A DNA stretch of 64,000 nucleotides from JAJFVC01 sp039698075 (lineage in GTDB: Bacteria; Planctomycetota; Planctomycetia; Pirellulales; Thermoguttaceae). The stretch covers positions 1-64,000 of the forward strand of contig JBDKTJ010000070.1 of assembly GCA_039698075.1 (NCBI GenBank). Reading direction: 5' to 3'. Made by a program: the position numbers and the translations under genes. Shown here one piece after another: positions 33,878 through 42,861 of this stretch. Numbering within the stretch: the stretch's first letter is position 1; each line of letters opens with the position of its first letter. The notes under the pieces were generated by a model that was given only the letters and a program-made list of their open reading frames with translations, made no database searches and was not told the origin of the DNA.

Positions 33878-34569
33878 TCTTCCGAATACCTCGTGGGATC
33901 CGACACGCCGGCGTCCAAAAAACCTTGACGTCGGATCTGACATGAATCGCATCGTCCGCAACTGCGGCCCTCGACGTCGGGATCGTAGCAGGAATGGGTC
34001 AAACCGTAGTCGAGGCCCAAGGCCGCGCCGCGGCGAATGATTTCGGCCTTGGTCCAAGCGATCAGCGGGGCGTGAACCGTAAACTTCCATCGACCCTCGA
34101 CGCCCGCCTTCGTCGCCAGATTGGCCAGCGCGTTGAACGCCGCGACGTATTCGGGCCGGCAGTCGGGATAGCCGCTGTAATCGACCGCATTGACCCCGAT
34201 GAAAATGTCGGCCGCGTCGATCGACTCGGCATAGGCCAACGCCAACGACAGCAGCACCGTGTTTCGGGCCGGAACGTAGGTGACGGGAATGTCGCCGGCC
34301 ATCTGCTCGACCGAACGGTCCTTCGGCACGTCGATCGCGTCGGTCAGCGCGCTGCGGCCGAACTGGGTCAGGTCGACCGGCAAGATTACATGCCGCGCGA
34401 CGCCCAACGATTGGGCCACGCGACGGGCCGCTTGGAGCTCGAACCGATGCCGTTGGCCGTAATCGACCGACAGGGCATTCAGCGAAAATCCCAGATCTTT
34501 GGCGATCGCCGCGGCGGTGGCCGAATCGAGCCCCCCGGAAAGCAGGACGACGGCCGAACGCTTTGTCAT
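33856..34569 (-). CDS. queC: 7-cyano-7-deazaguanine synthase QueC
   Basis: 237 aa. ATP-dependent conversion of CDG to preQ0. PP-loop motif [13 protein letters not shown] near residue 10. Family blocks are [28 protein letters not shown] and [17 protein letters not shown]. The C-terminal zinc site has four Cys (THSCYDP, then [11 protein letters not shown]). The final residues EGLEARG are encoded by a 22-bp dispersed repeat that also provides the stop codon, so the natural end may once have been different. Divergent from queF with 73 bp between starts. Confidence 0.96.
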   Translation of the reverse strand: MTKRSAVVLLSGGLDSATAAAIAKDLGFSLNALSVDYGQRHRFELQAARRVAQSLGVARHVILPVDLTQFGRSALTDAIDVPKDRSVEQMAGDIPVTYVPARNTVLLSLALAYAESIDAADIFIGVNAVDYSGYPDCRPEYVAAFNALANLATKAGVEGRWKFTVHAPLIAWTKAEIIRRGAALGLDYGLTHSCYDPDVEGRSCGRCDSCQIRRQGFLDAGVSDPTRYSEEGLEARG

Positions 34570-34642
34570 GACATCCCCCCCTTGTTCGCAAACCCTTTAT
34601 CATGCCACAATGAAGGCTGGAAGAAAAGGAGCCAATCGCCCG

Positions 34643-34999
34643 ATGACCGACCGCTTTCGCGACCTGCTGGAGACCTTTGACAATCCTTATCCCAAGCGGG
34701 ACTATACCGTTGAGATCGTTTGTCCCGAATTCACGTCGGTTTGTCCCAAGACGGGCCAGCCCGATTTCGGCACGCTTTCGATCACGTACGTGCCGGACGC
34801 CGTGTGCGTGGAGTTGAAGAGTCTGAAGTTGTATTTGCAGCAGTTCCGCAACGAAGGCATTTATTACGAGAACGTGACGAACCGAATCGCCGACGACCTG
34901 ACCGCCGCGTTGCATCCGCGACGGCTGGCCCTCACGGCCGCGTTCACGCCGCGAGGAGGCATTTCGACGACCGTCACCGTGCGATATCCGGAGTCGTGA
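34643..34999 (+). CDS. queF: NADPH-dependent 7-cyano-7-deazaguanine reductase QueF (short, unimodular type)
   Basis: 118 aa. Reduces preQ0 nitrile to preQ1. The T-fold active site [20 protein letters not shown] holds the nucleophilic Cys and the Asp; [20 protein letters not shown] holds the family E(S/L)K motif. ATG at 34643 has AAGGAG about 11 nt upstream; ATG at 34610 and further upstream extensions overlap the queC promoter region and are not favoured. With queC and queE it covers most of preQ1 synthesis; queD and GTP cyclohydrolase are not in the window. Confidence 0.95.
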   Translation: MTDRFRDLLETFDNPYPKRDYTVEIVCPEFTSVCPKTGQPDFGTLSITYVPDAVCVELKSLKLYLQQFRNEGIYYENVTNRIADDLTAALHPRRLALTAAFTPRGGISTTVTVRYPES

Positions 35000-35050
35000 C
35001 GTGAACGCGCAAGCGTGCGAAATCACAAGCCATTTTCATCGCTCTGCCCC

Positions 35051-36094
35051 ATGACCTCCAACCCACCTCCCATCACTATGCCAGACCAACCTCTCGTTTT
35101 GCTGTCCGGGTTCGCCGACGAGGCCGCCAATCAGAAGACGGCCGTCCAACAGTTCGCCGCGTTCGCCGCGCTGGGACTGCAATATTACAGTCTGCGATTC
35201 ATCGACGTCGGCGAGGGCGTCAAAAACGTCATGAAGCTGACGATGGGCGAGATTCAAAAAATCCGCCACCTTCAGGACGAGTACGGGCTGAACGTTTCGT
35301 CGATCGGCTCGCCCATCGGCAAGGTGAAGCTGTGCGACGTGGACGACGGATCGAAAAACGTCTACGTGCCGATCAAAAAATATCTGGCCGGCGACGTCAA
35401 AAAGGCGTGCTCGCTGGCCCACGCGTTCGAGGCCAAGCTGATCCGCGGCTTCTCGTTCTACCAGCCGCGAGGCGACGATCCGTGGAAATACGTCTCGCAA
35501 GCGGTCGATTGGCTGGGCCAGGTGGCCGAAGCGTGCCACCGCGACGATTTGACCTACGGCCTGGAGGTCGAGGCGAATCTGGTCGGCTGCACCGGCCAAC
35601 TGATGGCCGAGATTTATCGCCAAGTGAATCATCCGGGCATGGTGTTGATCTTCGACGCGGCGAACATCTTGGCGCAGGGCTACTCGTCCGCCGAACTCTA
35701 CGAACAGTATCTGGCGATGAAGCCGGGCCTGGGTTGGATGCACATCAAGGATTATCGCTGTCCGGCCGGTTCGATCGAAAAAGGCGGCCCGGTCAACGAG
35801 GACGCTTTGGCCCATTTCGTGCCCGCCGACGTCGGCGACAGCGCCCACGCCACGATCCTACGCGATTTCCGCGAGATTCTGCCCGCCATCGACCGCAAGC
35901 TGCGCCGTCGCGGCATCCCCGGCGTGTTCCTCGATTTGGAACCGCACCTGAAGGGCGGCGGACAATTCGGAGGCTTCAGCGGACCTGACGGGATGGGCGT
36001 CGCCTTGCGATCGCTTTGCCGCGTGCTGGATTTCGTCGACATCGACTATCACATCCGCGACTTCGCCGACGTACAAGCGGCCCGGGGATTTTAG
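35051..36094 (+). CDS. Sugar phosphate isomerase/epimerase family protein (xylose isomerase-like TIM barrel)
   Basis: About 347 aa. AP-endonuclease-2/xylose-isomerase-like barrel. Segments include VLLSGFADEAANQKTAVQQF, LGLQYYSLRFID and GLNVSSIGSPIG. Acidic/His metal-binding candidates lie in YGLEVEANLVG, LIFDAANILAQG, GWMHIKDYRC and GVFLDLEPHLKGGG (Glu, Asp, His, Glu order as in the family). Start among ATG 35051, ATG 35078 and GTG 35015 is undecided since none has a clear ribosome-binding site. Follows queF by about 50 nt on the same strand. Carbohydrate substrate unknown. Confidence 0.85.
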   Translation: MTSNPPPITMPDQPLVLLSGFADEAANQKTAVQQFAAFAALGLQYYSLRFIDVGEGVKNVMKLTMGEIQKIRHLQDEYGLNVSSIGSPIGKVKLCDVDDGSKNVYVPIKKYLAGDVKKACSLAHAFEAKLIRGFSFYQPRGDDPWKYVSQAVDWLGQVAEACHRDDLTYGLEVEANLVGCTGQLMAEIYRQVNHPGMVLIFDAANILAQGYSSAELYEQYLAMKPGLGWMHIKDYRCPAGSIEKGGPVNEDALAHFVPADVGDSAHATILRDFREILPAIDRKLRRRGIPGVFLDLEPHLKGGGQFGGFSGPDGMGVALRSLCRVLDFVDIDYHIRDFADVQAARGF

Positions 36095-36166
36095 AGTTAG
36101 CGATGATTCCGAAACCGGATAGTTTCGGGATAGACCTCAGACACCGCCAACCACGGCCATCGCAGT

Positions 36167-38299
36167 TTACACCGGCGGACGCGTGTCGTCGGCTTTCGGA
36201 GTTCGATCGGCCGTCTCACTCTTATGGGCCGGCGATCGGTTCCAGTCGATCTCGATGTGGCCCGTCTTGCTGATGGTCAACCGACCGCTCAGCAGCGCGT
36301 ATTCCATACCCCAGTAGATGGCCACCAACAGGGCCACCAACCCGGCGTAAAACGTCGTTTGGGCCGCGCCCAGCGTCTTCCACATCCACAAGAGCGTTGC
36401 GCCGGCCGCCAACGCCACCAACGTCACCATGAGCTTCGAGTACATGGCCTGCATGAGCACTTGCCGAGCGTGTTGGCTGATCGCGCTTTGCGCCGACAAA
36501 TTGGCCAGCTCCCGCAATGCCGACAAATCGACGTTCCGCTCCGGCGCCACCGTGCGAGGCGACGACAACTCCGTCAGCTTTGCGTCGTCCGCGGCCACCG
36601 GCGCCGGAACCACGGGCTTTTTGACCGCGGCGGGCAGTCCTGCCGCTTCCTCAGCGATTCGGACCGACCGCGATTGCTGCGGCGCATAGGCCGGCGAATC
36701 CGCATCGCCTGACGTCGACCGAAGCCGCTTCATCAACCGGTTCATATAGTCGTCAATCGACTCTTCGTCCTTGCCCGACGCAACCGTTGATGTCTCCAAT
36801 GACTTTTTCGGTTCCACGTCCACCGGCGGCGCAGGCTCGATCGCACGCTCCTGCGCCTCGTCAACGAGATCCACGGTCGCGCCAACGCGACGAAACACCT
36901 CGGCCAAATCGACCGGGGCCGCCGCACCAGGCGATTCGAATTCCGGCTCTCGCTCGGTCGTCGCAGACTCCTCGGCGGAAGGCTCCGATGTCATAGACTC
37001 CGTCGCCGCAGGCTCAGGCGTCGGCTCGGCCTGTTGAGGCTCCAACACCTGACGCTGTTCGTCCAACGCCGTTTTCTTGGCGTCCAACTCGGTTTCTTGC
37101 TCGTCCAACGCCTTTTGCTTCGCGTTCAATTCGATTTCTTGGGCGTCCAACGCCTTTTGCTTGGCGTCCAACTCGATTGTTTGCGCGTCCAGCGACTCGC
37201 GTTGCCGCTCCAATTGCTGCCGGGCGTCGGATTGCTCCGCTTGCCATTGTTGTCGTTGACGATCCAACGATTGACGTTCGGCCTCCGCTTCGGCCGACTC
37301 GGCAGCACGTCGTTTCGATTGCTCGACAACCTCCGCGGCCGATTGTTGGGCCTGCGCGTCCATACGACGCCGCTGTTCGTCCAACGCCTCTTTCTGAGCT
37401 TGCAAATCCGTCAACGCCGCGGAAATCTGTTCGTTTTGGGTTGCAAGTCCCGAAATGGTTTCTTGATGTTCCAATTCCCATTGCCGACGCTGTTCGGCCA
37501 ACGCCTGTCTTTCCGCTTCGAGGTGTTCCTGTTCGGCGGAAATCTGTTCGGTCTGATTCGCAAGCCCGGCGACAGCGTCTTGGTGTTCCGATTCCCATTG
37601 CCGGCGTTGTTCGGCCAGTTTTTGCGTCTCGGCGTCAAAACTCTTTTGTTGGACGGAAAACTGCTCGGCCTGCGACGCCAACTGGGCCGCAGACTCTTGA
37701 TGTTCCGATTCCCACTGCTGACGTTGTTCGGCCAGCTTTTGCTTTTCCGTTTCGAGGCGATGCCGCTCCTCGGCGAATTGTTCCCGCTCGGCGGCGAGCT
37801 TCGCCATGGCCTCCCCCTGTTGCGACTGCCATTGCTGATGCTGCTGCTCCCACTGGCGTCGCTGCTGCTCGAGTTCTTGCTTCAATCGTTCGAGCGACAC
37901 GTCGGACGAGGGCAAAACGGCCGCCTCCTTTGGCGACGAACCGCGCATATTCCTAGACGGCTGAACGGCGACCACCTCGAGGTCCACGGACCCGATGCCG
38001 AGCCGATCGCCCGGCAAAAGTTCGGCGTCGGTGAACGCTCGATCGTTGAGCCGCGTGTCGGGCGACCAGCGTCGAACCACCGTGACGGCCGGCCCTCGCA
38101 CGATCAAACAATGCAACGGCGACACGCCGGAGGCCCGAAGCCGCAAGGTGCAGCGCGGGCCCGAACCGATCGTGCATTTGGTCGACTTCAATCGTACGAT
38201 CTGGCCTTCGCGCGGGGCGCTGCAGATCCGAAACACCAAGTCCCCATCGGCAGTCTCCGGAAGCGAGGACGGTTTGTCCGCACACGTTGTGGCGACCAT
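36167..38299 (-). CDS. FHA-domain protein with repeated coiled coil and C-terminal membrane helices
   Basis: 710 aa. N-terminal FHA domain (about 20-112): RLKSTKCTIGSGPRCTLRLR, then SPLHCLIVRGP and LNDRAFTDAELLPGDRLGIG, so it probably binds phosphothreonine peptides. A Gln/Glu/Arg-rich coiled coil spans about 135-425. It includes three 39-aa repeats (189-305, each starting LAEQRxQWExEHQ) and three 14-aa repeats (371-412, D(A/E)QxxELxAKxxAL). An acidic linker follows. Two membrane helices are at about 623-641 and 650-667, and a short basic/acidic tail closes the protein. The FHA and coil should face the cytoplasm. Probable scaffold linking Ser/Thr kinase signalling to the membrane. Confidence 0.85.
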   Translation of the reverse strand: MVATTCADKPSSLPETADGDLVFRICSAPREGQIVRLKSTKCTIGSGPRCTLRLRASGVSPLHCLIVRGPAVTVVRRWSPDTRLNDRAFTDAELLPGDRLGIGSVDLEVVAVQPSRNMRGSSPKEAAVLPSSDVSLERLKQELEQQRRQWEQQHQQWQSQQGEAMAKLAAEREQFAEERHRLETEKQKLAEQRQQWESEHQESAAQLASQAEQFSVQQKSFDAETQKLAEQRRQWESEHQDAVAGLANQTEQISAEQEHLEAERQALAEQRRQWELEHQETISGLATQNEQISAALTDLQAQKEALDEQRRRMDAQAQQSAAEVVEQSKRRAAESAEAEAERQSLDRQRQQWQAEQSDARQQLERQRESLDAQTIELDAKQKALDAQEIELNAKQKALDEQETELDAKKTALDEQRQVLEPQQAEPTPEPAATESMTSEPSAEESATTEREPEFESPGAAAPVDLAEVFRRVGATVDLVDEAQERAIEPAPPVDVEPKKSLETSTVASGKDEESIDDYMNRLMKRLRSTSGDADSPAYAPQQSRSVRIAEEAAGLPAAVKKPVVPAPVAADDAKLTELSSPRTVAPERNVDLSALRELANLSAQSAISQHARQVLMQAMYSKLMVTLVALAAGATLLWMWKTLGAAQTTFYAGLVALLVAIYWGMEYALLSGRLTISKTGHIEIDWNRSPAHKSETADRTPKADDTRPPV
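37064..37189 (-). repeat. 42-bp tandem repeats encoding 14-aa coiled-coil units
   Basis: Three consecutive units encode residues 371-412 of the FHA protein (two heptads each: DAQTIELDAKQKAL, DAQEIELNAKQKAL, DEQETELDAKKTAL). Nucleotide similarity between units is high, with GCGTCCAACGCC recurring on the plus strand, so expansion or contraction by recombination is likely. Confidence 0.8.
37385..37735 (-). repeat. 117-bp tandem repeats encoding 39-aa coiled-coil units
   Basis: Three consecutive units encode residues 189-227, 228-266 and 267-305 of the FHA protein. Each opens LAEQRxQWExEHQ and continues with an Ala/Gln/Glu stretch. The period of 39 residues fits four heptads plus one hendecad, so the coil register is kept. 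Confidence 0.8.
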
Positions 38300-38839
38300 G
38301 GTTATCCGTCGTTTGGGGGTAGTTTTCGCTAAAGCCTCTACTGCGTTTAGCTTACGTTGAAGAGGAGGTCAACGCGGTCGCACCGGATGGGCCGGATAAA
38401 CTTCGGATTGAGAAAAAACGGCTGTATATCTTTGCCGGTTTTGACGATTATTGGATGGCGTCGCGGCGCGGTCGAGGTTCCGCGAAGCAGGCTGGGACGG
38501 CCCGAGGAACGGCCATCCGACCTGGTCGGTGGAGCCTTGCGAAAAATCGGCCGGGACCGGCAAATCGGAGGTGGGGGTCCGTCTTATTTTTTGGCAGAGT
38601 GTCCTGACCTACGGCGGCCCGGATATTTTGCGCATTTTGGCCCGTCATGGGTCCACATGCGTAGTATATTTAGGTTGCTGACGAGTGGCGGCCTGTCGTC
38701 GCGGAGGCGTCGAGTTGACGCCCGTGACGCTTGGGTCAAAACAGCAAAATCCTAACAAGGGAGAGTTCGAAAAAAGACTGCACGGCAAGGGGGAATGACC
38801 TCCGGCGTAGTCGGCCGTCGAACGTCGAGGTGACAGCTT
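38300..38839. other. Intergenic region without recognised gene
   Basis: 540 bp between the divergent FHA gene and the DksA-like gene. Both strands contain only short frames with non-coding composition. An AT-rich AGTATATTTAG near 38664-38674 may be part of a promoter for the downstream gene, but no convincing -35/-10 pair is seen. No hairpin-plus-T-tract or RNA gene recognised. Confidence 0.5.
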
Positions 38840-39289
38840 ATGAGCCGCAAAGAAGCGATTCTGAACATGCACCAGATTCTCGTCAAGCGACGCGATGCCT
38901 TGCGAAAGGCGCTGGCCGGCGACCTGAGTTTGCTCAAAGAACTTCGCGCGCAGACCTCCGGCGACATGGTCGATGCAGCGCTCGATTCGGTGCAGGACGA
39001 GATCAGTTCGCAATTGGCCGAAGTGGAAAGCCGCGAATTGGCCCGCATCGAATACGCCTTGGAGCGGATGCGGGAAGGCCAGTTCGGCATTTGCGAGGGC
39101 TGTGGGACCAACATCCCCGTCGCCCGATTGAACGCCCTGCCCTACGCCACGCACTGCATCGACTGCCAGCGTGAAGCGGAGCGACAAGGCGCCGCCTCCT
39201 CGTCCGACGTCGATTGGGGCCGCCTGCTGGATTCCTCCGGCGACGCCGCCGACATATCGATCAACGACGTCGAATTGGACGTTTCGTGA
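38840..39289 (+). CDS. DksA/TraR-family C4 zinc-finger protein
   Basis: 149 aa. Long N-terminal helical hairpin (about 1-80: ILNMHQILVKRRDALRKAL, then SQLAEVESRELARIEYALER), followed by the C4 zinc finger ICEGCG...HCIDCQ near 95-118. Ribosomes are directed by GAGGTGA 7 nt upstream. In DksA the hairpin tip enters the RNA polymerase secondary channel and carries two Asp residues; here the tip region has QTSGDMVDAALD. A transcription-modulating role with ppGpp is therefore plausible. The C-terminus adds an acidic tail (about 125-149). Followed closely by the HtrA gene. Confidence 0.9.
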   Translation: MSRKEAILNMHQILVKRRDALRKALAGDLSLLKELRAQTSGDMVDAALDSVQDEISSQLAEVESRELARIEYALERMREGQFGICEGCGTNIPVARLNALPYATHCIDCQREAERQGAASSSDVDWGRLLDSSGDAADISINDVELDVS

Positions 39290-39330
39290 TTCGCTTGATT
39301 GAGCGCACGGGGCCGGGTAGACTTTCTTCT

Positions 39331-40482
39331 ATGAGAGACACTACAGCCCCACGCATCGTCGTTTCCGCCCTTTGGCTTTTTGTGGGGGCCGTCGCCGCAT
39401 GGGGCGCGCCGCCCACCTTGCCGGCCGCTTTGCTGCGACCGGAATCGAGCCGGCCGGAACAACGGGCTGAACTGCAACGCGAGCTGGATCGAAACGCCAA
39501 GCTGCTCGAGGCCCAGTCGGCCGTCGTTCGAACCGTAGCCAAGCTGGTCGGACCGGCCGTGGTCCATATCGAGGCCGACATCCCGTCCGACTCCGAGGCC
39601 GCGTTCAATCGCCGCCGGCTCGAAGAGGCCGGTTCCGGCGTCATTATCCAGTGGAAAGAGAATTTCTACGTCTTGACCAACCGCCACGTCGTTCGCGGCG
39701 CCTCGCCCGAAGGCATTCGCATTCATCTGGCCGACGGCCGACGTCTGAATCCCAAAACGGTTTTGGAGGATGAAAAAACCGACGTGGCCGTGCTGCCCGT
39801 CAGCGCGCCCGACCTAGTGGCCGCGCCGATCGGCGACAGCGACCGGCTCGAGATCGGCGATTTCGTCCTGGCCGTGGGCAGCCCCTTCGGATTGAGCCAT
39901 TCCGTGACGTTCGGAATCATCAGCGCCAAGGGTCGCCGCGCCCTGCATTTGGGCGAGGTCGCCACGGTCGATTTTCAGGACTTTTTGCAGACCGACGCCG
40001 CGATCAACCCCGGCAACAGCGGCGGTCCGCTGATCGGCCTGCGCGGCGAAGTGGTCGGCATCAACACGGCGATCGCCAGCAATTCCGGCGGCAATGAAGG
40101 CATCGGGTTCGCCATCCCGATCAACATGTTCATGGCCGTGGGCCGACAGTTGATCGAGACCGGCACGGTGACCCGCGCGTTTTTGGGCGTCAATCTGAAC
40201 TCAAAGTTCGGACCGTCGATGGCCGCCGAGTTGGGACTGCCTCGTCCGATCGGCGCCCACGTGACGGGCATTCGACCGGGCACGCCCGCCGAGGCCGCCA
40301 AGCTGCAAGTGGGCGACGTCATTCTTGAGTTCAACCACACGCCGGTCGAAGACGACGCCCACCTGGTCAATCTGGTCAGCCTGACGCCAGTCGGCAAAAC
40401 CGTGCCGCTGTTGATCTTCCGCGACCGCAAGCCGATCACGATCCTGGTCGAAGTGGACGATCGCGGGAAGTTCTCCAAATAG
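39331..40482 (+). CDS. HtrA/Deg-family periplasmic serine protease (S1C) with one PDZ domain
   Basis: 383 aa. Signal peptide MRDTTAPRIVVSALWLFVGA (1-25). Trypsin-like domain with catalytic His119 (VLTNRHVVRG), Asp151 (KTDVAVLPV) and Ser230 (NPGNSGGPL), all intact. One PDZ domain at about 290-375 (GAHVTGIRPGTPAEAAKLQV, GDVILEFNHTPVED). A Gln/Arg/Glu-rich helix precedes the protease domain. ATG at 39331 lies 42 nt after the DksA-like stop; an in-frame open stretch back to 39214 overlaps that gene. Degrades or chaperones misfolded envelope proteins. Confidence 0.95.
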   Translation: MRDTTAPRIVVSALWLFVGAVAAWGAPPTLPAALLRPESSRPEQRAELQRELDRNAKLLEAQSAVVRTVAKLVGPAVVHIEADIPSDSEAAFNRRRLEEAGSGVIIQWKENFYVLTNRHVVRGASPEGIRIHLADGRRLNPKTVLEDEKTDVAVLPVSAPDLVAAPIGDSDRLEIGDFVLAVGSPFGLSHSVTFGIISAKGRRALHLGEVATVDFQDFLQTDAAINPGNSGGPLIGLRGEVVGINTAIASNSGGNEGIGFAIPINMFMAVGRQLIETGTVTRAFLGVNLNSKFGPSMAAELGLPRPIGAHVTGIRPGTPAEAAKLQVGDVILEFNHTPVEDDAHLVNLVSLTPVGKTVPLLIFRDRKPITILVEVDDRGKFSK

Positions 40483-40592
40483 CGGGCGTTTTTTATTTCT
40501 CACAAAAATACACCATCACGTGGGGCACTACACCACTAGAAAGCAGGTAAGCGACACCTCTACAGGGGGAACGCGGCAATGTCTCGCGTCGG

Positions 40593-40621
40593 TTGACAGC
40601 CTGCCCCTTGTGCTTTAAGAT
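40593..40621 (+). promoter_or_regulatory. Sigma-70-type promoter for the rpmF-fab operon
   Basis: Perfect TTGACA at 40593-40598 and TAAGAT at 40616-40621, spaced by 17 bp. The ATG of rpmF is 48 nt further downstream, giving a short leader. This should drive rpmF-fabD and perhaps the following fab genes. Confidence 0.7.
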
Positions 40622-40668
40622 GTTTGGTTTCAAATGAGATAACGGTTTTCCGAGAAGGTATCCCTATC

Positions 40669-40848
40669 ATGGCCGTTCCGAAACGCCGACAGAGCAACGC
40701 CCGCACCGGTAGTCGCCGGGCGCACGATTTCAAGAAGCCCAAGCAGCTTTCCACCTGCGAGCAATGCAGCACCGCGTTGCCGACGCACATGGTCTGCCCG
40801 AATTGTGGTCATTACATGGGCCGTAAAGTCGTCGAGACCGAGTCTTGA
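40669..40848 (+). CDS. rpmF: 50S ribosomal protein L32
   Basis: 59 aa, the usual size. Starts MAVPKRRQSNARTGSRRAHD. The zinc ribbon has two Cys pairs (STCEQCSTA and VCPNCGHY). AAGG is 11 nt upstream of the ATG; the open frame extends 15 codons further but lacks homology there. The stop overlaps the fabD TTG start by 3 nt (TTGA), linking ribosome synthesis to fatty acid synthesis as in many bacteria, though plsX and fabH that commonly sit between them are absent. Confidence 0.97.
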   Translation: MAVPKRRQSNARTGSRRAHDFKKPKQLSTCEQCSTALPTHMVCPNCGHYMGRKVVETES

Positions 40849-41753
40849 GCAGAATTGCCTTTCTGTTTCCCGGACAAGGCGCCCAGACGGTCGGCATGGG
40901 CCGGCGGCTTGCTGAGTCGCTGCCCAGCGTCCGATCGCTCTACGATCGCGCTGCGGATGTGCTTGGCTACGACCTGGCGAAGCTGTGCTTCGAGGGTCCG
41001 GCCGAGCATCTCGATTCGACGGTCTACAGTCAGCCGGCGATCTTCGTCACGAGCTTGGCGGCGCTCGAGTGGTTGCGGTCCGAGTCGCCCGAGGTGGTGT
41101 TGGGCTGCGAAGCCACGGCCGGTCTGAGCTTGGGCGAATACACGGCCATGGTGTTCGCCGGCGTGATGGATTTTGAGGCCGGGCTGATGTTGGTCCAACG
41201 TCGCGGCGCGGCGATGCAAGAGGCCGCGGACGCCACACCCAGCGGCATGGTCAGCATTCTAGGCCTCGAAACCGTCGAGGTGGAGTCGCTTTGCGAAAAG
41301 GCCCGGCAAGGCGAAACGCTCAAGATCGCCAACCTGCTGTGTCCGGGCAACATCGTGGTTTCCGGCAGCCAAGGGGCCTGCGAGCGAGCGGCCGAAATGG
41401 CCCAGTCGTTCGGTGCGATGAAGGCCATGCCGTTGGCGGTCGCCGGCGCGTTTCACACCGAAATCATGCGGCCGGCCGACCGTCGCTGCGCCGAGGCGCT
41501 GGCGGACGTGTCCATGCAAAAGCCGCGCATTCCCGTGATTTCCAACGTCGACGCCCTGCCGCACGACGACCCCGAGGAAATCCGCCAAATCCTGGTGCGG
41601 CAGATTCTCCAGCCCGTCCGCTGGGAAGATTCCATGCGTTACTTGCTCGGTCAGGGATTCGACCAATTCTACGAAGTTGGGCCCGGCCGGGTGCTTCGCG
41701 GCTTGTTGCGGCGGATCGACCGCAAAGTCGAATGTCAGTGCGTGGAAGTGTGA
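40845..41753 (+). CDS. fabD: Malonyl-CoA:ACP transacylase
   Basis: 302 aa. Transfers malonyl from CoA to ACP. N-terminal RIAFLFPGQGAQTVGMG, nucleophile elbow TAGLSLGEYTAMV with Ser at about 94 (the usual motif is GHSLGE; here the His before Ser is Leu), catalytic His in VAGAFHTEIMRPA. C-terminal YEVGPGRVLRGL. It begins with TTG in the overlapping rpmF stop, the only start consistent with the conserved N-terminus. Translational coupling to rpmF is therefore likely. Loss of the GHS His is noted but is not the catalytic residue. Confidence 0.95.
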   Translation: MSRIAFLFPGQGAQTVGMGRRLAESLPSVRSLYDRAADVLGYDLAKLCFEGPAEHLDSTVYSQPAIFVTSLAALEWLRSESPEVVLGCEATAGLSLGEYTAMVFAGVMDFEAGLMLVQRRGAAMQEAADATPSGMVSILGLETVEVESLCEKARQGETLKIANLLCPGNIVVSGSQGACERAAEMAQSFGAMKAMPLAVAGAFHTEIMRPADRRCAEALADVSMQKPRIPVISNVDALPHDDPEEIRQILVRQILQPVRWEDSMRYLLGQGFDQFYEVGPGRVLRGLLRRIDRKVECQCVEV

Positions 41754-41758
41754 AAAAA

Positions 41759-41780
41759 GGGGCTAGAGGCTAGGGGCTAG
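41759..41780. repeat. 22-bp perfect repeat, copy 2 (fabD-fabG gap)
   Basis: Perfect copy, in opposite orientation, of the CTAG-rich element at 33856-33877. Here it is purely intergenic, starting six bases after the fabD stop. It shows no terminator-like T-tract. Confidence 0.75.
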
Positions 41781-41836
41781 TTTCGTTTCCGCTTCTTCGT
41801 ACCAACACAAAAAACCAAACCCCGGGAACACCCATC

Positions 41837-42595
41837 GTGACTAATCGAATTTCCACGGACTTAACCGGAAAAACCGCGCTGGTGACCGGCGCCGCTCGCG
41901 GCCTGGGCCGTTGCATCTCGTTGTCGCTGGCAGCCGCCGGCGCCAAGGTGGCCTGCATCGACGTCAACACGGACACGTTGGCCGAAACGATCGGCACGAT
42001 TCGCGAAGCCGGCGGAACCGCAGAACCGTTCGCCTGCGACGTGACCCAAAGCGACCGGGTCAACGAAACCGTCGACGCCGTGGTCCAACTATGGGGCAAG
42101 CTCGACATCTTGGTCAACAACGCCGGTATCACCCGCGACAATGTCATCGTGCGCATGAAAGACGAGCAGTGGGACGCCGTGTTGAACATCAACCTGCGAG
42201 GCACGTTCTTGTTCACGCGCGCCGCCGCCCGGCCGATGATGAAAGCCCGCGGCGGACGAATCGTCAACATCGCCAGCGTGTCGGGCCTGATGGGCAACCC
42301 CGGTCAGGTGAACTACTCGGCCTCGAAAGCCGGCGTGATCGGCCTGACGCGCACCATCGCCCGGGAACTGGCCGGCCGCAATGTGAGGGTCAACGCCGTG
42401 GCGCCCGGGTTCATCGCCACCGACATGACCGCCGCGTTGGGCGAGGAAATCCTCCAGGAGGTCCGCAAGCAGATTCCCCTGGGCCGGATGGGCGAGCCGC
42501 AGGACGTGGCCGACGCCGTGTTGTTCCTGGCCAGCGACGCCGCGTCGTTCATCACGGGCCACGTGCTGACGGTCGATGGTGGGTTGACGGCCTGA
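41837..42595 (+). CDS. fabG: 3-oxoacyl-ACP reductase FabG
   Basis: 252 aa short-chain dehydrogenase. Cofactor motif TGAARGLGR (about 18-26), NNAGIT near 93, catalytic Ser in NIASVSG, and Tyr and Lys in YSASKAG (YxxxK). C-terminal LASDAASFITGHVLTVDGG is typical of FabG. Reduces beta-ketoacyl-ACP with NADPH. GTG start at 41837; weak ribosome-binding site. Lies between fabD and acpP in the expected fab order. Confidence 0.95.
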   Translation: MTNRISTDLTGKTALVTGAARGLGRCISLSLAAAGAKVACIDVNTDTLAETIGTIREAGGTAEPFACDVTQSDRVNETVDAVVQLWGKLDILVNNAGITRDNVIVRMKDEQWDAVLNINLRGTFLFTRAAARPMMKARGGRIVNIASVSGLMGNPGQVNYSASKAGVIGLTRTIARELAGRNVRVNAVAPGFIATDMTAALGEEILQEVRKQIPLGRMGEPQDVADAVLFLASDAASFITGHVLTVDGGLTA

Positions 42596-42861
42596 GAAAT
42601 TGGGGGCGTGAAATTGCGGTTTGGGAAACTGGGTAACTTCCATCCCCCGGTCCTTGATCCGTAATCTCCAATCCCCTAAAAAATCCCTCGATAGATATAG
42701 ACACGGAGGCCGAAAACCGTTATATCTTGCGGGTTCAAATGAGAAACAGGGCAAGACACGGAGGCTTTGGCCTCTAGCGCGAGTTTACTGGCAGATTGGG
42801 TGGGGATTGCCACGGGAGCGCGTCCCCCAAACAGATACATGGCAGCAGGAGGACCCTCACG

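Noticed and set aside
42715..42745. GGGTTCAAATGAG resembling a tRNA T-loop
   Set aside because: No acceptor, D or anticodon stems can be assembled around it; a similar TTTCAAATGAGA occurs near 40628 without tRNA context.
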